From NCBI GenBank assembly GCA_012514125.1, contig JAAZAW010000322.1:1-10524 (forward strand): a stretch of DNA of 10,524 nt. The letters are read 5' to 3'. Positions 5,112-10,524 of the stretch are shown here, piece by piece. Under the pieces are notes generated by a model. The model made no database searches and was not told where the DNA came from. It saw nothing but the letters and a program-made list of their open reading frames with translations. The position numbers and the translations under genes are program-made. Numbering within the stretch: position 1 is the stretch's first letter; every line of letters begins with the position of its first letter. The stretch is from Phycisphaerae bacterium. Lineage in GTDB: Bacteria > Planctomycetota > Phycisphaerae > JAAYCJ01.

Positions 5112-7319
5112 CTATTTCTTCTTCACCGCGTCAAACCGGCAAACACTGTAACATCGTCCGCACCGAATACATCGGGTCTGATCGATCACATGCGTCTTCC
5201 TGGGCTGCCCCGAAATACATTGTACCGGACACGCCTTCGCACACGCCGTACACCCCACACACTTGTCCGCGTCGATCTCGTAATGAATCAGATTGACACA
5301 TTTTTTCGCGGGACATCGCTTGTCGACGATATGCGCAATATATTCATCGCGGAAGTGATTGAGCGTACTGAGCACCGGATTCGGACAGCTTCGACCCAAT
5401 CCGCACAGCGACGCCTTTTTGATCAACTTCGCCAATCGTTCCAGGCGGTCGATATCCTCCATCGTCCCCTCGCCGCGTGTGATGCGTTCCAGAATCTCCA
5501 GCATGCGCTTGGTTCCTTCACGGCACGGCGTACACTTGCCGCACGATTCATCCTGGCTGAACGTCATATAAAATTTGACGACGTCCACCATGCAATCGTC
5601 TTCGTCCACCACGATCATCCCGCCCGAACCCATAATCGACCCCGCCTGCGTGAGCGTGTCGAAGTCCACCGGAATATCGATCATGGACGCCGGAATGAGT
5701 CCGCCCGCCGGTCCGCCCGTCTGCACCGCCTTGAGCTTCTTGCCGTCGGGAACCCCGCCTCCAATATCAAAAATGATTTCTCTCAGCGTCGTGCCCATCG
5801 GCACTTCCACCAGACCCGTGTGACGAACCTTGCCTGCCAGCGCGAAGACTTTTGTTCCGCCGCTCTTTTCCGTTCCGATTCGGCTGAACCATCCGGCCCC
5901 GTAATTGATAATCGCCGGGACATTGGCAAACGTTTCCACATTATTGATAATCGTCGGCTTGCCCCAGAGTCCGCTTTGGGCCGGGAAGGGCGGTCGAATC
6001 CTGGGCTCGCCCCGGGCACCTTCGATCGAATGGATCAGCGCCGTCTCCTCGCCGCAGACAAACGCCCCGGCCCCCAGACGAATTTCAATATCGAACGAAA
6101 AATCGGACCCAAGAATATTGGCTCCAAGTAGTCCCTCGTTTCGGGCTTGTTCGATAGCCTGTTCGAGTCGTTTAATCGCCAGTGGATATTCCGCCCGGAT
6201 ATAAATAAATCCGCGACGGGCACCGATGGCAAAACCGCCCACCGCCATACCCTCGAGCACCGAAAAAGGATCGCTCTCCAAAACACTTCGGTCCATAAAC
6301 GCTCCGGGGTCGCCCTCGTCCGCGTTGCAAATCAGATATCGCGTCGTTTCCGTCTGCTTCGCCGCAGCCGACCATTTCAATCCCGTCGGATATCCGCCTC
6401 CGCCTCGGCCCCGCAGCTTCGAATCGCTGATCTCCTGAATCACCCACTGCGGATCGTTCCCGTCCAGCACCGTTGCCAATGCTTCGAACCCTTTGTATTG
6501 CAGATATTCATCCAGACTCTCCGGGTCGATAATCCCATTGTTGCGAAGGGCGATTCGGCTCTGGCGGTTGAAAAACGCTACGTCGCCATACAGATCGAAA
6601 AACTGTTTGCTCATCGTGCTTTTCGCCACCCGTAGCCGTTCGACGATCTTTCCGTTCTGAATGTGCTCGCGGGCAATTTCGTTCAGGTCCTCCTTCGAAT
6701 CATATCGATAAATCACCCGATCCGGATTGATCATAACAAAGGCGTGCCGTTGTTCGTCTGTCCGTTGCGAGCAAAGCCCGAAACAACTTGCCGATAAAAT
6801 TCGGGCCTGATGACCGTTGATCCCAAGTTCGAGAAGTTTGTCTTTGAAATAATCGATATATCCGTGTCCCATAAATGCCTTACATCGCGGACCCTGGCAA
6901 AATAAGACGTCATATCGCGGAATCGAATCCCCTTCAAAATCCAGCATCTGTTCGTAAACGGGCTGACCGTTCATAACGTGCGACGTGAAGATCTTGTGGA
7001 CCACCTCCCGATTCACAAGCTCGTATTTGACGGGAATTTTTCCCGGCATGATGACTCCCACGATCGGCTCGCAACTGCATCGTCCCGTACACGCGGTCTT
7101 GCGCAACACGATATCCGTTCGCCCCGATGCCGCGATGTGTTTTCGGAATTCGTCCCACACCTCGATCGCCCCGGCTGCGTTTTCACACGTCGCCGAACCC
7201 ACCTGGATAAGAATTTTGGATGAATCATCCCGCCGTCGGAGACGTTCTTCCGCCTTCGCCAGCACCCGTTGGTAGTTTTCTAATACATTCGTTGTCATAG
7301 CTGCTTCATCGTTCCCCAT
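5112..7319 (-). CDS. hydB: [FeFe]-hydrogenase subunit HydB (NuoF-like) with doubled N-terminal thioredoxin-like domain
   Basis: This 735-residue flavoprotein (from the start at 7319) binds FMN and NAD(H) and is the site of electron bifurcation or confurcation in HydABC. Domains in order: a first thioredoxin-like domain (about 35-120; Cys45, Cys77, Cys81, Cys83); a second one (about 133-225; Cys141/Cys146 and Cys179/Cys183, the full C-x4-C and C-x3-C pattern); the NuoF core with GRGGGGYPTGLKW (304-316) and CNADEGDPGAF (331-341); the [4Fe-4S] ligands Cys593, 596, 599 and 639; and a C-terminal 2[4Fe-4S] domain (Cys687/690/693/697 and 717/720/723/727). Usual HydB has one N-terminal domain and about 600-630 residues. 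The start is uncertain: 7319 has no clear Shine-Dalgarno, and an in-frame ATG at 7298 is about as likely. It is the first gene of hydB-hydA-hydC. Confidence 0.95.
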   Translation of the reverse strand: MGNDEAAMTTNVLENYQRVLAKAEERLRRRDDSSKILIQVGSATCENAAGAIEVWDEFRKHIAASGRTDIVLRKTACTGRCSCEPIVGVIMPGKIPVKYELVNREVVHKIFTSHVMNGQPVYEQMLDFEGDSIPRYDVLFCQGPRCKAFMGHGYIDYFKDKLLELGINGHQARILSASCFGLCSQRTDEQRHAFVMINPDRVIYRYDSKEDLNEIAREHIQNGKIVERLRVAKSTMSKQFFDLYGDVAFFNRQSRIALRNNGIIDPESLDEYLQYKGFEALATVLDGNDPQWVIQEISDSKLRGRGGGGYPTGLKWSAAAKQTETTRYLICNADEGDPGAFMDRSVLESDPFSVLEGMAVGGFAIGARRGFIYIRAEYPLAIKRLEQAIEQARNEGLLGANILGSDFSFDIEIRLGAGAFVCGEETALIHSIEGARGEPRIRPPFPAQSGLWGKPTIINNVETFANVPAIINYGAGWFSRIGTEKSGGTKVFALAGKVRHTGLVEVPMGTTLREIIFDIGGGVPDGKKLKAVQTGGPAGGLIPASMIDIPVDFDTLTQAGSIMGSGGMIVVDEDDCMVDVVKFYMTFSQDESCGKCTPCREGTKRMLEILERITRGEGTMEDIDRLERLAKLIKKASLCGLGRSCPNPVLSTLNHFRDEYIAHIVDKRCPAKKCVNLIHYEIDADKCVGCTACAKACPVQCISGQPRKTHVIDQTRCIRCGRCYSVCRFDAVKKK

Positions 7320-7321
7320 GA

Positions 7322-7346
7322 TTATTTATAGTATAGATTGTATATA
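7322..7346 (-). promoter_or_regulatory. AT-rich probable core promoter of the hydB operon
   Basis: The minus strand just ahead of hydB contains several overlapping -10-like words, namely TATATA, TACAAT (7342-7337), TATACT (7335-7330) and TATAAA. None has a good -35 at standard spacing. If TATACT were used, transcription would begin at about 7323, which would favour translation from the ATG at 7298 over a nearly leaderless start at 7319. The exact element is not determined. Confidence 0.25.
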
Positions 7347-7674
7347 GAGCAAATTGATGCAGGTTGGGTGTAAGTTTCAGTCCGTCTTTCCCACCTTTCC
7401 GGATATTACACAAATCGACTCCTTTATGCTATTCAAAAATATGTTTTATAGAAGTATTTTCTCCATAAAACAAAAAACGTTCCGGCCGTAATACGCAGAT
7501 GATGTCATCCATTTTTGAATTCCTCAGGGGTGAAACTCCGGCGACAGGACATCAAAACATCAAATGCGTGAAAATTTTCAGCAACGGAACATAAAGGCCC
7601 GCAGGCACATATAAGAGTAAAAAAAATTTGCAAATTTGTTTGTAGTTAAAGGTGGAATTTAAAAAGATTGATGT
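7347..7674. other. Divergent intergenic region between hydB and the RRM gene
   Basis: About 330 bases with no coding frame I can support. It is AT-rich toward both ends and should hold upstream control sequences of the two divergent transcription units. The clearest structure is the palindrome at 7624-7637, listed separately. A short stem GGGG/CTCC around 7527-7539 and an imperfect GATG...CATC repeat near 7499-7509 are too weak to call. I recognise no known riboswitch or RNA gene. Confidence 0.5.
7624..7637. promoter_or_regulatory. Perfect 14-bp palindrome, possible operator
   Basis: AAATTTGCAAATTT is identical to its reverse complement. It lies about 37 bases before the -10 element of the RRM gene and about 300 bases from hydB, so an activator or repressor bound there would most likely act on the RRM promoter. 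A chance AT-rich palindrome is also possible. Confidence 0.35.
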
Positions 7675-7680
7675 TATAAT
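7672..7680 (+). promoter_or_regulatory. Extended -10 promoter of the RRM gene (TGTTATAAT)
   Basis: A perfect TATAAT at 7675-7680 is preceded by TG with one base between, the extended -10 pattern that can work without a -35. No good -35 is seen. Transcription would start near 7687, giving an untranslated leader of about 160 bases. Confidence 0.6.
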
Positions 7681-7690
7681 GTATTGTTGG

Positions 7691-7846
7691 TTGGAAGCCG
7701 AAGAGGCTTAAAGATGTGTCAGGTCCGTACCGCTCATGTCATACGTTCTCTTTTGTTTTCCCGACCATAGGCCAAAAAGTGTGGCCTCTTTCGTTAGACC
7801 TGGAAAGTAAAAAAGGGGTCCGAGAAACGCCTGACAGGAGATTGTC
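7691..7846 (+). promoter_or_regulatory. Structured 5' leader of the RRM gene
   Basis: The leader has a local hairpin AGGCCA (7769-7774) / TGGCCT (7782-7787) with a 7-base loop, and a small stem AAGCC/GGCTT near 7695-7709. The segment 7717-7725 can pair in two exclusive ways: CAGGTC (7720-7725) with GACCTG (7797-7802), enclosing the hairpin, or TGTCAGG (7717-7723) with CCTGACA (7830-7836), which touches the Shine-Dalgarno AGGAG (7836-7840). This suggests control of translation, as in cold-inducible RNA-chaperone genes, but it was read by eye without energy calculation. Confidence 0.4.
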
Positions 7847-8161
7847 ATGGGTAAAAAATTGTATGTCGGAAACATGAGCTACAGTGTTGATAGCTCGGCT
7901 TTGGAACAGATGTTCCAAGCTTATGGTACTGTTGAAAGTGCACAGGTCATTACTGATCGTGCTACCGGGCGCAGTAAAGGCTTTGGGTTCGTCGAAATGA
8001 GCAGCGATGAAGAAGCACAAGCTGCTATCGACGCCCTCAACGGTAAAGAGAGCGATGGTCGTGCTCTGACCGTTAATGAAGCCAAACCACGCGAAGATCG
8101 TCCGCGAAGTTTCGGTGGTGGAAGATCCTCCGGTGGCCGTGGCGGTTTGAACCGTCGGTAA
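7847..8161 (+). CDS. RRM-domain RNA-binding protein with Gly/Arg-rich tail
   Basis: This 104-residue protein is a single RNA recognition motif followed by a short basic tail. RNP2 is LYVGNM (5-10) and RNP1 is KGFGFVEM (about 44-51), with the aromatic residues that stack on RNA present in both. The C-terminal part after about residue 84 (RPRSFGGGRSSGGRGGLNRR) is rich in Gly, Arg and Ser, like RGG boxes. Bacterial relatives, including cyanobacterial Rbp proteins, bind single-stranded RNA, and several are cold-induced; the target here is unknown. Start at 7847 is fixed by AGGAG six bases upstream. The gene is monocistronic: it has its own promoter, a long leader and a strong terminator right after it. 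Confidence 0.94.
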   Translation: MGKKLYVGNMSYSVDSSALEQMFQAYGTVESAQVITDRATGRSKGFGFVEMSSDEEAQAAIDALNGKESDGRALTVNEAKPREDRPRSFGGGRSSGGRGGLNRR

Positions 8162-8184
8162 CCCTTTGGGATAACATTCAATGC

Positions 8185-8223
8185 AAGAGACCGTATCTTT
8201 TCAGGATGCGGTCTCTTTTTTTT
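8185..8223 (+). terminator. Strong Rho-independent terminator after the RRM gene
   Basis: A 13-bp stem, AAGAGACCGTATC (8185-8197) with GATGCGGTCTCTT (8205-8217), contains one G-U pair, has a 7-base loop and runs directly into a T-run to 8223. It lies 24 bases after the stop codon. Confidence 0.93.
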
Positions 8224-8322
8224 AACCCGGTTTCAAACCTCTTTAAAAGGTGCGTTTTTTAAGGAAATATGTACACTTTTGAGTTATGAAATCTGCTTCA
8301 AATTTCTGTCAAAGGATTGGTT

Positions 8323-9522
8323 ATGGTTGAACTCCTGGCCCCGGTTCGGGATCAAGTGTCTCTGACAGCGGCGATCGATGCCGGTGCCGATAGTGTCTAT
8401 TTCGGACTCGGCACCTTGAATATGCGCGCCGGTTCCAAAGGAATTGCCCCCGATCAATTACCGCAAATTGTTGATCAAACCCATCGGCGGGGGGTAAAAG
8501 TCTATATTACCCTCAACACCCTTGTCTATGACAACGAAATGGATCTGGTCGAATCGTTGCTCGAGCGCATCGCCCGCGCAAAAGTTGATGCCGTCATCTG
8601 CTGGGACCCCGCGGTGATCGAGTTGTGTCGCCAATTTGACATGACAATTCATGTTTCCACCCAAGCCAACATCTCCAATCTCCGCGCCGTTCAATTTTAC
8701 GAAAAACTCGGCGCTCGCTGCGTCGTTCTTGCCCGAGAGTTGACGCTGGAGCAAATTGAAGCGATTAAAAGTCAAACCACACTTAAGATTGAGGCATTTG
8801 TTCACGGTGCCATGTGCGTGAGTATCTCAGGCCGATGTTATCTTTCGCAATTTCTCTCCTGCAAGTCGGCCAATCGAGGTGAATGTCTTCAACCCTGTCG
8901 GCGCCGCTATCGCCTCATCGATCTGGAGACCGCCGATGAACTGGAACTTGGTTCAAATTACGTACTGAGTCCCAAAGACCTCTGCACGCTGCCCATTCTT
9001 GATAAACTGATGAACGCCGGGATCGACATTTTCAAAATCGAGGGCCGAAGCCGTCCCCCGGAATACATCAAAACCGTTATAACGGCTTATCGAAGGGCAA
9101 TTGATGCTGTTAATGAAAATAAATTTTCACAGACTATGGTTGAAGAATTAATGGCAGAGGTTTCCAAAGTCTATAATCGGGGGTTCTCAAATGGTTTTTA
9201 CCTTGGACGCCCCGGCCCCCAGGATTGGGCCGACCGCAGTGATAATCACGCCGTCCAGACCAAAAGCTATGTCGGCAAAGTTCTTAATTATTACTCGAAG
9301 TCAAAAATTGCTTATATTAAGGTGTGCAATCCGCTGGCTGTCGGCGATACGGTTCAGGCCCATGGCCCTACGACGGGCGTTGTTGAATTTAGTATTACAC
9401 AATTGAAAACAGATGCGGGTGAATTTATTAGTAAAATTGATAGAGGTGAGGTTACGTTTCCGGTTTCCGGCGATGCTCGTCTGCGTGCAAACGATCAAAT
9501 ATATAAAATCACTTCTGTTTAA
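8323..9522 (+). CDS. U32-family protein (TrhP/YegQ-like)
   Basis: This 399-residue protein belongs to the family historically called peptidase U32. The N-terminal part (VELLAPVRD, then AGADSVYFGL) starts the TIM-barrel-like domain, and the U32 signature is clear at about 157-196: EAFVHGAMCVSISGRC...CLQPCRRRY, with Cys165, Cys172, Cys188 and Cys192, which in the family bind an iron-sulfur cluster. Well-studied members (TrhP) take part in prephenate-dependent hydroxylation of uridine-34 in tRNA; others act in ubiquinone hydroxylation or are uncharacterised. RNA modification is the best guess, and protease activity is doubtful. The start is 8323, since AAAGGA (8311-8316) lies 6 bases upstream; an in-frame TTG at 8317 abuts the Shine-Dalgarno. 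The C-terminal part (about 300-399) resembles the beta-barrel domain of longer members. I see no clear promoter in the 99 bases after the terminator. Confidence 0.9.
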   Translation: MVELLAPVRDQVSLTAAIDAGADSVYFGLGTLNMRAGSKGIAPDQLPQIVDQTHRRGVKVYITLNTLVYDNEMDLVESLLERIARAKVDAVICWDPAVIELCRQFDMTIHVSTQANISNLRAVQFYEKLGARCVVLARELTLEQIEAIKSQTTLKIEAFVHGAMCVSISGRCYLSQFLSCKSANRGECLQPCRRRYRLIDLETADELELGSNYVLSPKDLCTLPILDKLMNAGIDIFKIEGRSRPPEYIKTVITAYRRAIDAVNENKFSQTMVEELMAEVSKVYNRGFSNGFYLGRPGPQDWADRSDNHAVQTKSYVGKVLNYYSKSKIAYIKVCNPLAVGDTVQAHGPTTGVVEFSITQLKTDAGEFISKIDRGEVTFPVSGDARLRANDQIYKITSV

Positions 9523-9563
9523 TAGATAGAAACGCATCTTTCCTGTCTTTCGCAGATTTCCTA

Positions 9564-9572
9564 TGTTATACT
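9564..9572 (+). promoter_or_regulatory. Extended -10 promoter before the small membrane protein
   Basis: TGTTATACT matches the extended -10 pattern (TG, one base, TATACT), the same form seen before the RRM gene. Transcription would begin near 9579, leaving a leader of about 25 bases that contains the GGAGA ribosome binding site. No strong -35 is seen. Confidence 0.5.
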
Positions 9573-9604
9573 TAGCTTGAATGTTTTGTTATTGGAGACA
9601 GGTT

Positions 9605-9691
9605 ATGTTTTCGGATATATTTCAATTTTTTGTACTGGTTACATTGTTTATGATCACGCTGGTCTTTTTATCGAATATTATCTTCGGGTAA
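9605..9691 (+). CDS. Small single-helix membrane protein, 28 residues
   Basis: An ATG at 9605 is preceded by GGAGA (9594-9598) with a 6-base spacer and opens a frame of 28 codons ending in TAA at 9689-9691. The peptide begins MFSDIFQFF and is followed by about 18 hydrophobic residues (VLVTLFMITLVFLSNIIF) ending in Gly; there is one acidic residue near the N-terminus and no Lys or Arg. It looks like a one-pass membrane microprotein. I do not recognise a family. The separate extended -10 promoter and well-placed ribosome binding site argue that it is real, though short AT-rich frames of this kind also arise by chance. Such proteins often bind and adjust larger membrane complexes, but nothing here shows a partner. 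Confidence 0.5.
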   Translation: MFSDIFQFFVLVTLFMITLVFLSNIIFG

Positions 9692-9750
9692 TAATTTTTG
9701 AATTGTATTGATTCCTGGTGTTAAGTTCGGATATCGATGTTTTTGTTTAG

Positions 9751-9776
9751 TCGGCCATACCAACCGCGATTTTTTT
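9751..9776 (+). terminator. Possible weak terminator
   Basis: A short CGG/CCG stem with an imperfect outer pair precedes seven Ts (9770-9776), about 60 bases after the small membrane protein. The stem is too short for confidence. The rest of 9692-9901 is AT-rich and shows nothing else I can name besides the ribosome binding site of the next gene. Confidence 0.22.
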
Positions 9777-9901
9777 ACCTTTCTTTTGATTACAAGTCAC
9801 TTCCTTTTTTTTCCGATGAGTGGGAGATGAATGTCGTCTTATGACTGACGGCCAATATGCGGATGGCAAGATTTTTCGTATATCAATCAAGAGGATAGAC
9901 C

Positions 9902-10524
9902 ATGCAAAAAGTGAAGATGACGGTTTTGGGGCTGTGTGTTCTGGGGTTGATCGGCTTTTCTTCCGAGGCTTTTGCTGGCGGCGGAGCCCCCTTGGTAACG
10001 ACTTCGGCGGTTTCGAATATCCAGGCCCTTACGGCGACAGGTAACGGCAATATCACCGATCTGGACGGCGAAAATGTGACGGCGTACGGCGTGTGCTGGA
10101 ACACGACCGGCTCGCCGACGATTTCCGACAGCAAGACGAATGAAGGAGCCGCCTCGGCCACCGGTCCATTCACAACGGAGATGTCGGGATTGAGTGCGAA
10201 TACAACCTATTACGTGCGAGCCTATGCGACAAATACTTCCGGGACGGGGTATGGTGACGAAGTGTCGTTCACTACCTTAGCTCTTCTTCCAACGGTCACA
10301 ACCACCTCGGCAGTGCTCAACGGTTCGACCGAATTTGATGCCGGCGGCACTGTCGCCAGCGAAGGAATGAGTGTTGTCACGGCTCGCGGTGTGTGCTGGA
10401 ATACCACCGGTTCGCCGACGATCAACGACAGTAAGACAACCGACGGTACCGGTACGGGCGCATTTACCAGCAGCGTCACCGGCCTGACGAAAGGGGTGAC
10501 CTATTATTATCGGGCTTATGCAAC
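9902..10524 (+). CDS. Secreted fibronectin-III-like repeat protein (5' part, cut by window edge)
   Basis: The first 207 codons are present and the frame is open to the end of the window. Residues 1-25 form a clear Sec signal peptide (MQKVKM, hydrophobic core VLGLCVLGLIGF, SSEAFA then GG). The rest is tandem repeats of about 100 residues with the shared motif YGVCWNTTGSPTI-x-DSKT and the shared end TTYYVRAYATN / VTYYYRAYA. The two GTGTGCTGG sites at 10091 and 10391 are exactly 300 bases apart. The pattern resembles fibronectin-III-like repeats in large secreted or surface proteins, mostly known from Bacteroidota and environmental genomes. A role in adhesion or matrix is plausible, not shown. 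Start fixed by GAGGA (9891-9895), 6 bases before ATG. The C-terminus, with any sorting signal, is outside the window. Confidence 0.88.
   Translation, partial: MQKVKMTVLGLCVLGLIGFSSEAFAGGGAPLVTTSAVSNIQALTATGNGNITDLDGENVTAYGVCWNTTGSPTISDSKTNEGAASATGPFTTEMSGLSANTTYYVRAYATNTSGTGYGDEVSFTTLALLPTVTTTSAVLNGSTEFDAGGTVASEGMSVVTARGVCWNTTGSPTINDSKTTDGTGTGAFTSSVTGLTKGVTYYYRAYA

Noticed and set aside
7347..7366. Sigma-54 promoter for hydB
   Set aside because: A TTGCT is present on the minus strand, but there is no GG at the required distance upstream.
7500..7600. Riboswitch in the hydB-RRM intergenic region
   Set aside because: Small stems are present, but no conserved core of a riboswitch class known to me could be matched.
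9820..10044. Open frame of 74 codons overlapping the start of the repeat protein gene
   Set aside because: It overlaps the signal peptide region of a well-supported gene in another frame and has no family features.

Overview
The window looks like part of a mid-G+C genome from an anaerobic, fermentative or hydrogen-metabolising bacterium. Evidence for this is a complete trimeric [FeFe]-hydrogenase (HydB, HydA, HydC), a low-potential single-cluster ferredoxin and an anaerobe-type encapsulated ferritin. The taxonomy is uncertain. Short heptamer-type repeats between genes and an RNA-binding RRM protein with a Gly/Arg tail remind me of Planctomycetota or related lineages, but that is an impression and not a demonstrated placement.

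Layout. Positions 1-479 hold no gene I can support, but contain low-complexity and inverted repeats and a possible promoter. A plus-strand isochorismatase-fold hydrolase (483-1052) ends at a hairpin that separates it from a convergent minus-strand block. Read in its own direction (right to left), that block runs hydB (7319-5112), hydA (4997-3240), hydC (3238-2708), a Thermotoga-type [4Fe-4S] ferredoxin (2566-2375), an encapsulated ferritin-like protein (2344-1988) and a family 1 encapsulin shell (1923-1105). The ferredoxin-ferritin-encapsulin group is tightly spaced and has a plausible promoter of its own in the gap after hydC. To the right of the hydrogenase, a long intergenic region (7320-7846) leads into a plus-strand RRM RNA-binding protein (7847-8161) with an extended -10 promoter, a structured leader of about 160 nt and a strong terminator. 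Then come a U32-family protein (8323-9522), a 28-residue single-helix membrane protein (9605-9691) and the start of a secreted protein made of fibronectin-III-like repeats (9902 to the window edge).

How the genes may work together. HydABC-type enzymes couple H2 evolution or uptake to both NADH and ferredoxin. The ferredoxin next to it could be a partner of the hydrogenase, or an electron source or sink for the iron compartment, or both. The ferritin-like protein ends in a TVGNLKM tail typical of encapsulin cargo, so it should be packed inside the shell made by the next gene and oxidise and store iron there. The hypothesis of most interest is that an electron-bifurcating hydrogenase, a ferredoxin and an iron-storing nanocompartment form one redox-iron module. 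Gene order and strand support it; function is inferred.

The other points of interest are a HydB with two N-terminal thioredoxin-like iron-sulfur domains instead of one, a serine in the HydA H-cluster L1 motif where a cysteine is usual, and mutually exclusive pairings in the leader of the RRM gene.
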